A stretch of DNA of 10,372 bases from an uncultured Collinsella sp. Its GTDB lineage: Bacteria > Actinomycetota > Coriobacteriia > Coriobacteriales > Coriobacteriaceae. Within the stretch, counting starts at the first letter, position 1, and the number at the start of each line of letters is the position of its first letter. Location: NCBI GenBank assembly GCA_900554905.1, contig USJB01000025.1, positions 1-10,372 of the forward strand, given 5' to 3'. Both the position numbers and the translations under genes were made by a program. Positions 5,318 through 10,372 of this stretch are shown here, piece by piece. The notes under the pieces are model-generated. The model made no database searches. It was not told the DNA's origin and saw only the letters and a program-made list of their open reading frames with translations.

Positions 5318-6071
5318 AGCCCACCCCGCGCACGGTCTGGATAATGCGGGCACTGCCGCCGTCCTCGATCTTGGCGCGCAAGTGCGCGATGTGTACGTCG
5401 ACGTTGTTGGTGTCGCCCACGTATTCGTAGCCCAGCGCCTCGTGCGCGATGCGCTCGCGCGTGAGCACGGTGCCGGCATGTGCCATAAGCAGGGCGAGGA
5501 CATCGAACTCGCGGGCCGTGAGCGCGATGGGCGAGCCGGCGACCGTGACTTCGCGGCGGTCGGGATCGAGTGCGACCGAGCCCACGGCGAGCGTGGCGGG
5601 GGAGGGCACGGCAGAGGTCTTGGCCGAGTCGCCAGTCGGGGGTATCGCAGCGGCACCCGTAGCGCCCTCCCCGGCCCCAACGCCGCCAACGCCCGAAGCC
5701 GTCCGCACGGCCTCCGAGCGCTTCAGCGCCACGCGGATCCGTGCGAACAGCTCCTCGATCGCAAATGGCTTGGTCAGGTAATCGTCAGCACCGGCATCGA
5801 GCCCGGCCACCTTGTCCATCACGGCATCTCGCGCGGTGACCATAATCACCGGCACATCCTTGTGCTTGCGTACGCGCCGCAGGACCTCCATGCCGTTGAG
5901 CTGCGGCAACAGTACATCGAGCAGAATCAGATCGTAGTCGCGTTCCAGCGCCAGGTCAACGGCGGTGCGGCCGTCGGCGGCGTGCTCCACCTGGTAGCCC
6001 TCGTGCTCCAGCTCGAGTGTCACAAAGCGGGCGATTTTCTCTTCGTCCTCTACGATCAGGATCCGTGCCAT
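5301..6071 (-). CDS. OmpR/PhoB-family response regulator
   Basis: A 256-residue regulator. The receiver domain (1-118) has the acidic pocket Glu8/Asp9, the phosphorylated Asp52 in LILLDVLLPQLNG, Thr79 and Lys101 in YLTKPF. The C-terminal winged-helix domain (about 162-256) shows TAREFDVLALLMAHAG and the ending RGVGYVCRA. Between them lies an unusually long, low-complexity linker rich in Gly, Ala, Pro, Ser and Thr (about 119-161); most relatives are near 225-235 residues, so this accounts for the extra length. The start at 6071 has a G-rich ribosome site about 6 nt ahead. It follows the DUF4342 gene by 18 bp and overlaps the kinase start by 17 bp, so it is in one operon with both. It probably binds direct repeats in its own or other promoters (family knowledge). 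Confidence 0.95.
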   Translation of the reverse strand: MARILIVEDEEKIARFVTLELEHEGYQVEHAADGRTAVDLALERDYDLILLDVLLPQLNGMEVLRRVRKHKDVPVIMVTARDAVMDKVAGLDAGADDYLTKPFAIEELFARIRVALKRSEAVRTASGVGGVGAGEGATGAAAIPPTGDSAKTSAVPSPATLAVGSVALDPDRREVTVAGSPIALTAREFDVLALLMAHAGTVLTRERIAHEALGYEYVGDTNNVDVHIAHLRAKIEDGGSARIIQTVRGVGYVCRA

Positions 6072-6089
6072 GCGTGCCCCCGTCTGCGA

Positions 6090-6632
6090 TTACTTGTCGT
6101 CGTTCAGATTTTGCTTGATGTCGTCCGCGGCGTCGGCGGCGTGATTCATAAGGTTGTTGATGCTGCCGGGCACGTCGCCGTCGCTGTCGATGCGGTAGCG
6201 CATACCAAAGAACAGGCCAAGCAGCATCAGCCATATCGTGGCGCCCCAGGCAAACAGCGCGACGATGGGAATCAGGATGGGGATGTTGAGGATGATCGCA
6301 TCGCGGCGCGTGGCGATAAACTTGGTGTCCAGGCTCAGGCGGAAGAGCTTTTTGAGGTACTCCCACACGCTGTCCATCTTCTTGGAGAAATCGGTCTTTT
6401 CGCTCGACTTCTCGTAGGCGGCCTGTGCGGCGACCATCTCGGCCGAGGGCTCATCGGCCGGCGCGGACTCGGTGGCGGCGTGCGCCGACGTGGTCTGCGT
6501 CTTGCCCTGCGACTCGAGCCAAATGATGGCGTCCAAAACGTTGCCGTCGGCGGCGTCGAGCGCGGCCTTGGCATCGGTGTAGCTCACGTTGCACTTGGTG
6601 CGGATGGTTTCAACTTTTTCGAGGTCGTCCAT
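6090..6632 (-). CDS. DUF4342 membrane protein with N-terminal UBA-like domain
   Basis: A 180-residue protein. Residues 5-42 (VETIRTKCNVSYTDAKAALDAADGN and on to ALIWLE-like IIWLE) match the UBA/TS-N-like helix bundle seen at the start of DUF4342 proteins. A polar, Ala/Ser/Glu-rich linker follows (43-80), then the DUF4342 region (about 83-147), with RRDAIILNIPILIPIVALFAWGATIWLMLLGLFFG containing one long or two closely spaced hydrophobic segments. The tail (150-180) is acidic and amphipathic. Function is unknown for the family. The ATG at 6632 has AGGA 8 nt upstream. It is first in the operon with the response regulator and kinase, which suggests a membrane role tied to that signal pathway (inference). 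The domain call is from memory of family sequences. Confidence 0.82.
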   Translation of the reverse strand: MDDLEKVETIRTKCNVSYTDAKAALDAADGNVLDAIIWLESQGKTQTTSAHAATESAPADEPSAEMVAAQAAYEKSSEKTDFSKKMDSVWEYLKKLFRLSLDTKFIATRRDAIILNIPILIPIVALFAWGATIWLMLLGLFFGMRYRIDSDGDVPGSINNLMNHAADAADDIKQNLNDDK

Positions 6633-6985
6633 GACCTGTCCTTTCGTTCGATGGGCGCGACGTCGGGCGATCTGCCCGGGCGCGAGCGTTGCGTTCGGCG
6701 GCCTGCGTGGCGCCGCCCCGCCCTTGGTCGAACTCTATAGTGCAGGTTATAGATTAAGCGATTCTTGAGCCAAGATTAACGTTGGATGAGTTTTTGGGTG
6801 GCGGTGGGAAAAGTATTAGACCTCGATAGCGGGGGATGTGGTGCCGGTGCAAAACGGCGTCAAAGGTTGGTCGAGCAGGCGGTTTCTCCATTGATGTCCG
6901 CACAGCATGTGACACTTACCCTGCCGCCCCGCTCTGCCGCGGCGGCATGCGTCTGAACAACGACCCTCTAAGGAGTTCGATACCG
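6633..6985. other. 353-bp divergent gap between the kinase operon and the small membrane protein gene
   Basis: The left part is the operon leader and its candidate promoter; it holds a GC-rich hairpin, GGCGGC with GCCGCC, near 6694-6715. The right part (about 6800-6985) should be the leader of the small membrane gene. I see no tRNA, recognisable riboswitch or credible coding frame in it and no convincing plus-strand promoter; TATTAG near 6813-6818 is a weak -10 candidate. Confidence 0.4.
6746..6773 (-). promoter_or_regulatory. Candidate promoter of the DUF4342-regulator-kinase operon
   Basis: On the minus strand TTGGCT (6773-6768) and TATAAC (6751-6746) are separated by 16 bp, giving a leader of about 107 nt. 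The hexamer sequence GATTAA on the plus strand occurs at 6752-6757 and 6774-6779, exactly 22 bp apart, one copy inside the spacer and the other directly upstream of the -35, a layout compatible with a regulator site. Confidence 0.4.
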
Positions 6986-7225
6986 ATGAGTGACAACGCA
7001 AAGCATCTCGCAAAGAAGTGCGTTAAGGACGCGGGGCCGTGCCTCGCGCTGTGCGTAGCCGGCGCAGCGGTCGCGCTGTTGGCTGTTCTGGGGCCGTTCG
7101 ACGTGCTCCGAAGTGCCAGCTTTCTGCATGTTTGCATGGCTCTTGCCGGCGCCACGATGACCGGCGGCGTGCTCGATCTGATCTTTTGGGTGTTTGACCC
7201 GTTTGGATGGAAGAACGAGGGGTAA
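6986..7225 (+). CDS. Small two-helix membrane protein, unknown function
   Basis: A 79-residue protein with a basic N-terminus (KHLAKKCVKD), a first hydrophobic segment (about 18-36), a short loop, and a second (about 48-70) ending in an aromatic patch (IFWVFDPFGW). The ATG at 6986 is supported by AAGGAG at 6970-6975, 10 nt ahead; the frame is open further upstream but without a ribosome site. It lies 85 bp before the phosphoesterase gene, in the same direction. Between them TAAGCC/GGCTTA and AGCCCT/AGGGCT can form mutually exclusive small hairpins (7223-7261). I recognise no family. It could be cotranscribed with the phosphoesterase. Confidence 0.72.
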   Translation: MSDNAKHLAKKCVKDAGPCLALCVAGAAVALLAVLGPFDVLRSASFLHVCMALAGATMTGGVLDLIFWVFDPFGWKNEG

Positions 7226-7310
7226 GCCCTAAGGGATGGAAGGGCTGGAACGGTTGGCTTAGTGATCGTGCTGAATGCGGGCTAGCGACTTACAGGGAAG
7301 TGGTGGTCCG

Positions 7311-8036
7311 ATGACGGTCTATGTGACGGGCGATATTCACGGCGGCCTCGACATGCAAAAGCTGCGTGACTGGGAGCTTGGGGATAGCCTGGCGAGCGAC
7401 GACTATCTCATCATCGCGGGCGACTTTGGCTTTCCCTGGGACTTTTCTACCGAGGAATGTGCCGATATTGCTTGGCTGGAGTCGCGCCCCTATACCGTGC
7501 TGTTTGTCGACGGCAACCACGAGCGCTTCGATCACTGGGCGGAGCGTCCCATGGAGCTGTGGCACGGTGGGCTGACGCAGCGCCTGTCGGATACCTCGCC
7601 CATACGGCGCCTGACGCGCGGTGAGGTTTTTGAGCTCGACGGCTCAACGATCTTTACCATGGGCGGTGCCACGAGCGTGGATAAGGAATACCGCATTCCG
7701 TATTTCAGCTGGTGGCCGCAGGAGCTGCCGGACGAGCGCAACTTTGAGGAGGCACGGACAAAGCTCGACAGCGTGGGCTGGAAGGTCGACTACGTAATCA
7801 CCCACACCTGCTCTACGCGCATGCTTTCGTCCACGCTTTATCCAGCGTCCGGCTGGAATTGCCCCTCCGTTGATCGGCTTACGGCATTTTTCGATGAGCT
7901 GGAAGACCGCTTGGATTACAAGCGCTGGTACTACGGGCATTTTCATCGGGATGCCAACCCTGCCGAGCGCCATACCGTGCTCTACGACTGCATCGTTCGC
8001 CTGGGCGACGAGCTCCAGCCTTGGGATGTTGCGTAG
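7311..8036 (+). CDS. Calcineurin-like metallophosphoesterase
   Basis: A 241-residue single-domain enzyme with the full set of metal-binding motifs: GDIHG (Asp8, His10), GDFG (Asp38), GNHE (Asn69, His70), THTC (His165) and GHFH (His210, His212). These hold a two-metal centre that hydrolyses phosphoesters. Members of this compact type act on nucleotides, small phosphodiesters or phosphoproteins; the substrate cannot be told from sequence. No signal peptide is present, so it is cytoplasmic. The ATG at 7311 begins directly with the first beta strand (MTVYVTGDIHG); an in-frame ATG at 7275 adds 12 residues of no evident value. The ribosome site is weak (GGAAG 12 nt ahead). It converges on gluQ with only 15 bp between stops and no clear terminator there. 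Confidence 0.9.
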   Translation: MTVYVTGDIHGGLDMQKLRDWELGDSLASDDYLIIAGDFGFPWDFSTEECADIAWLESRPYTVLFVDGNHERFDHWAERPMELWHGGLTQRLSDTSPIRRLTRGEVFELDGSTIFTMGGATSVDKEYRIPYFSWWPQELPDERNFEEARTKLDSVGWKVDYVITHTCSTRMLSSTLYPASGWNCPSVDRLTAFFDELEDRLDYKRWYYGHFHRDANPAERHTVLYDCIVRLGDELQPWDVA

Positions 8037-8051
8037 GGGCAAGGCGTTTGG

Positions 8052-9053
8052 CTACTTGGCCGTTATGGTGATGTTCTCCCGGTGCGCGCGGATGACATCC
8101 CAGCTAAAGTGCTCGACCAGCTGCTCGGCAGAGCGCGGTGTGGTGTCCGGTGCGATGCCCGTTTGCCCAGCGAGCCAGCCCAGTAGCGCCTCGGGTGTGC
8201 CAAAGCGGGCGCGGAGCTCGCCCAGGTCCAGATCGCGGTCGCGCTTGGAAAGGCGGCGGCCGTCCGGCGACATGAGCAGCGGAATGTGCGCGTAGTGCGG
8301 CGTGGGCAGTCCCAGTAGATGCTGCAGATAGATCTGGCGCGGCGTGGAGCCAAGCAGGTCGCATCCGCGTACGATCTCGGTAACACCCATGGCGGCGTCA
8401 TCGACCACCACGGCCAGTTGATAGGCAAACACGCCGTCGCTGCGGCGCACCAAAAAGTCGCCGCATTCGGTGGCGAGTGCTTCGCATTGGGCACCATACG
8501 TGCGGTCCACGAATTCGACCACATCGTCTGCGAGGTCGTCGACGGTGGGCACGCGCAGGCGTGTGGCCGGAGCACGTAGAACGCTGCGGCGGGCAACCTC
8601 CTCGGCAGAAAGGCCTCGGCAGGCGCCGCGGTAGATGGGCGTGCCGTCGCTGGCATGCGGCGCACTCGCGGCGTGGAGCTCGGCGCGCGTGCAAAAACAG
8701 GGATAGGTGAGGCCGGCGTCTTGCAGCTGGCGCAGGGCGTCCTCGTACAGATCCAGGCGATCGTGCTGGTAGTAGGGGCCTTCGTCCCACTCGAGCCCCA
8801 GCCAGGTCAGATCGTCAATCAGTTGAGCGGCAAGTTCCGGGCGCTTGCAGCGATCGTCCAGGTCCTCGATACGCAACACGATGCTGCCACCCTGGCTGCG
8901 GGCCGAAAGCCACGCGCACAGGCAGCTGAACACGTTGCCCAGGTGCATGCGGCCCGAGGGCGACGGGGCAAAGCGGCCCACGACGGGGGTGGGCACTGCC
9001 GTTGCTGGTGCGTCCGCGGCGGGCGTTGCTATGTTGCGTGCGTTGATATCCAT
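8052..9053 (-). CDS. gluQ: Glutamyl-Q tRNA(Asp) synthetase
   Basis: A 333-residue paralogue of the glutamyl-tRNA synthetase catalytic domain without the anticodon-binding part. It joins glutamate to the queuosine at position 34 of tRNA(Asp). Seen: GRFAPSPSGRMHLGN (26-40) with the HIGH-like signature, RIEDLDDRC (61-69), the family's zinc site Cys119, Cys121, Tyr141 and Cys145, and RLSKR (267-271) in place of KMSKS. The length is close to known GluQ proteins. The ATG at 9053 is chosen although the frame stays open to 9317: the first 26 residues are already a low-complexity lead, and the extension crosses a hairpin and non-coding repeats. No ribosome site precedes the ATG; a TATACT lies 7 nt ahead, suggesting a leaderless transcript. 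The catalytic assignment is strong. Confidence 0.93.
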   Translation of the reverse strand: MDINARNIATPAADAPATAVPTPVVGRFAPSPSGRMHLGNVFSCLCAWLSARSQGGSIVLRIEDLDDRCKRPELAAQLIDDLTWLGLEWDEGPYYQHDRLDLYEDALRQLQDAGLTYPCFCTRAELHAASAPHASDGTPIYRGACRGLSAEEVARRSVLRAPATRLRVPTVDDLADDVVEFVDRTYGAQCEALATECGDFLVRRSDGVFAYQLAVVVDDAAMGVTEIVRGCDLLGSTPRQIYLQHLLGLPTPHYAHIPLLMSPDGRRLSKRDRDLDLGELRARFGTPEALLGWLAGQTGIAPDTTPRSAEQLVEHFSWDVIRAHRENITITAK

Positions 9054-9060
9054 GCGGACG

Positions 9061-9066
9061 AGTATA
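9061..9066 (-). promoter_or_regulatory. Candidate -10 element (TATACT) of gluQ, implying leaderless mRNA
   Basis: On the minus strand TATACT ends 7 nt before the gluQ ATG, so transcription should begin at or within a base or two of the start codon. No Shine-Dalgarno sequence is present. The -35 region is not convincing. Confidence 0.5.
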
Positions 9067-9190
9067 GCGCGGGACACGGTAGGGAAGGCGTTGCCGTGGC
9101 TCGCAAGTTGGCGGCGCTGCGCATTGCGCGCGGCGGGTTTGCGGCTCAACGTCTCGATCGCCGCGCACTGACTCAGCCTCACAAACGACA

Positions 9191-9226
9191 GAAACCCCGG
9201 CAGCTCTTCGCAACTGCCGGGGTTTC
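9191..9226. terminator. Perfect 13-bp hairpin, terminator-like, in the gluQ upstream gap
   Basis: GAAACCCCGGCAG (9191-9203) and CTGCCGGGGTTTC (9214-9226) pair perfectly around a 10-nt loop. On the minus strand the stem ends in TTTCTGTCGTTTG, T-rich enough for termination; the plus-strand follow-up is poorer. No gene that it could end is visible on either side, so it may be an attenuator of a longer gluQ transcript or close an unseen small RNA. Confidence 0.65.
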
Positions 9227-9251
9227 CGCGGAAAAGGGGGACATGATCCTC

Positions 9252-9306
9252 GAGCGAACGGCAAAGGGGCAAACCGTTTTCGCTCAACTGCTTTATGCCC
9301 CTTGCC
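9252..9306. other. Structured segment with possible pseudoknot
   Basis: GAGCGAA plus CGG (9252-9261) pairs with CCG plus TTCGCTC (9274-9285), leaving TT bulged. The loop's AAGGGGCA (9264-9271) is complementary to TGCCCCTT (9296-9303), which would give an H-type pseudoknot or a competing hairpin. Pairing is read directly; whether it is transcribed is unknown. Confidence 0.4.
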
Positions 9307-9407
9307 CGCGGGCTCAATCAGAGCGCGTCGCAGCAACACAAAGCCACTACACCTGTGACGGAGCTGTGAAGTGGTATCTATTGCTGGCGCAGGCCATGCC
9401 AAGGGTG

Positions 9408-9457
9408 TCCCTAATGACTGGTCATTTAAGAACGTCCCCAATGACTGGCTGTTGGGG
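9408..9457. repeat. Paired 14-bp repeats with palindromes (REP-like)
   Basis: TCCCTAATGACTGG (9408-9421) and TCCCCAATGACTGG (9435-9448) are direct repeats 27 bp apart differing at one base. The first overlaps the palindrome AATGAC-TG-GTCATT (9413-9426); the second starts a CCCCAA...TTGGGG hairpin (9436-9457). This resembles REP-type sequences left by IS200-like (Y1) transposases, but no transposase is in the window. Confidence 0.6.
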
Positions 9458-9569
9458 TGCGGGTGTGACTTTCATCCCGTTTGGCGCTCCGGTCGCCTAG
9501 ATGTTCGTCATGCGTACCCGCAAACGTGGGACAATGGCGCTGTTGGTATCACAGACAAAGGATGTGCCT

Positions 9570-10372
9570 ATGAACGCCCCCGTTGCCAAGACCTGTCGGC
9601 AGCGCCGCCTATTCGCGCGATTCGCTTCCGTCTGCGCACTCGTCGCGCTTGCGTTGTTGCTGCTGCCTCCCGCCGCACACGCCGACGGCTACTCCATGAG
9701 CCAAACCTACATCGGCGCCACGGTTGAGGCCGATGGATCGCTGACCGTTGTCGAGGGACGCCAGTTCGATTTCGACGACGACATCAACGGCGTGTTTTGG
9801 GAGATCAATACGGGCACCAACCAGCAGGGCGGCACGGCGGGCGTCGACGTGCTGAGTGTCGAGGAAGAGGACACCGCGTTTAACAAAGTCGATAGCGCGA
9901 ACAAGGGCGACTCTGGCGTCTACACGGTCGAGCAGACCGGTGACGGCGTAAGGATTAAGGTGTTCAGCCCTCACGAGAGCGGCGACAGCGCAATCTACTA
10001 CGTGAGCTACACCATGACCGGTGCGGTTATGAACTGGGCCGATACCGCCGAGCTCTACTGGAAGTTCGTAGGTGACGGCTGGTCCGCGGATTCCGACGAT
10101 GTCGAGATGGAAGTGTACTTCGCAAATGCCGCTGCCGGGACGGCGGCCGTCAAGGGCGATAACTTCCGCGCATGGGGCCACGGTCCGCTGACGGGCGACG
10201 TGTCGCTCGATGAGGACGAGCCCATGGTCACCTATACCATTCCCTGCGTGCATCAGGGCGAATTCGCCGAGGCACGCATCGCCTTCCCCAGCGACTGGGT
10301 GCCACAGCTCGCCGCCTCGAGCGAAGAGCGCATGTCGACGATTCTGAGTGAAGAGAAGGAATGGGCCGACGA
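9570..10372 (+). CDS. DUF2207 family secreted/membrane protein, N-terminal part (3' end outside the window)
   Basis: The frame runs from the ATG at 9570 to the window end, 267 residues, with no stop. A signal peptide is clear: basic N-terminus (KTCRQRRLFARF), hydrophobic core (ASVCALVALALLLL) and a cleavage-type AHA at 36-38. The exported part fits DUF2207: an early strand with VEADGSLTVVEGRQFDFDDDINGVFWEI and later YTMTGAVMNWADTAELYWKFVGDGW, the family's W/Y-rich core. DUF2207 proteins usually carry membrane helices and a Gly/Ser-rich tail behind the external domain; that part is not visible here. AAAGGA lies about 8 nt before the ATG. Function is unknown; cell-envelope location is expected. 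It is separated from gluQ by a repeat-rich gap and reads away from it. Confidence 0.83.
   Translation, partial: MNAPVAKTCRQRRLFARFASVCALVALALLLLPPAAHADGYSMSQTYIGATVEADGSLTVVEGRQFDFDDDINGVFWEINTGTNQQGGTAGVDVLSVEEEDTAFNKVDSANKGDSGVYTVEQTGDGVRIKVFSPHESGDSAIYYVSYTMTGAVMNWADTAELYWKFVGDGWSADSDDVEMEVYFANAAAGTAAVKGDNFRAWGHGPLTGDVSLDEDEPMVTYTIPCVHQGEFAEARIAFPSDWVPQLAASSEERMSTILSEEKEWAD

Larger units (their letters stand above)
9054..9569. other. 516-bp gap between gluQ and the DUF2207 gene, rich in hairpins and repeats
   Basis: Besides the gluQ -10 and the 13-bp hairpin, this stretch holds a foldable segment at 9252-9306, a small hairpin (CCACT...AGTGG, 9344-9374) and paired repeats at 9408-9457. The open frames through it show no protein family, and two encode only the translated repeats. 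The DUF2207 promoter should lie near its right end; GACAAT at 9530-9535 is a weak -10 candidate. Confidence 0.6.

Noticed and set aside
5318..5689. N-terminal extension of the histidine kinase frame across the response regulator gene
   Set aside because: The added protein is an Arg/Pro/Ser-rich shadow of the regulator gene in another frame; the ATG at 5317 gives a normal kinase N-terminus and a 17-bp overlap.
5259..6740. 493-codon open frame on the plus strand
   Set aside because: It is antisense to the regulator and DUF4342 genes; the protein is His/Gly/Val/Arg-rich without domains, a usual effect of GC-rich codon bias on the opposite strand.
6800..6985. Riboswitch or structured RNA in the leader of the small membrane gene
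   Set aside because: No known riboswitch core, SRP RNA or tRNA-like pattern could be recognised; only general GC-rich pairing was seen.
9054..9317. 88-residue N-terminal extension of gluQ
   Set aside because: It crosses the 13-bp hairpin and non-coding repeats, resembles no GluQ N-terminus, and a -10 element lies within it just ahead of the ATG at 9053.
9609..10253. 214-codon minus-strand open frame
   Set aside because: Antisense to the DUF2207 gene, which has a signal peptide, ribosome site and family motifs on the plus strand.

Overview
The window looks like chromosomal DNA of a high-GC actinobacterium. The gene set (an orphan galactitol-type PTS IIB protein, DUF4342 and DUF2207 proteins, a glutamyl-Q tRNA(Asp) synthetase, an OmpR-type two-component system) and the general sequence character suggest Coriobacteriia, most likely Collinsella or a close relative. 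That assignment rests on recall of families and style, not on a search.

Layout. Positions 1-470 carry the 3' end of a Ppx/GppA-type phosphatase on the plus strand. A palindrome-rich gap follows, then a minus-strand AAA_14/DUF4143 ATPase gene (589-1890) that is less GC-rich than the rest. Its upstream region holds a 33-bp tandem repeat with palindromic cores (1934-2017). Next on the minus strand come two terminators, tRNA-Leu(UAA) at 2150-2234, and a membrane-anchored TPR-like protein (2266-2889). Reading outward on the plus strand is a two-gene unit, an orphan PTS IIB (3053-3340) and a VOC protein resembling the C-terminal domain of some KDPG aldolases (3352-3726), closed by a strong terminator. 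A 186-bp imperfect inverted repeat (3821-4006) fills the convergent gap. Positions 4022-6632 are a three-gene minus-strand operon, transcribed in the order DUF4342 membrane protein, OmpR-family response regulator, sensor histidine kinase. Divergent from it are a two-helix small membrane protein (6986-7225) and a metallophosphoesterase (7311-8036). The phosphoesterase converges on gluQ (8052-9053, minus), which may be leaderless. A 516-bp gap rich in hairpins and repeats (9054-9569) then leads to the 5' part of a secreted, membrane-anchored DUF2207 protein that runs off the end.

How the parts relate. The kinase and regulator overlap by 17 bp and are clearly one signalling pair. The DUF4342 protein heading the operon is the natural candidate for a membrane target or accessory factor of that pair. 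The IIB-VOC pair lacks its usual IIA, IIC and sugar-enzyme partners here, so it may have a regulatory role or serve a PTS encoded elsewhere. GluQ and tRNA-Leu are ordinary translation components. No CRISPR array, phage gene, transposase or intact insertion sequence was seen. The most unusual material is non-coding: the 33-bp operator-like tandem repeat, the long inverted repeat, and the hairpin and repeat clusters after the phosphatase gene and upstream of gluQ.
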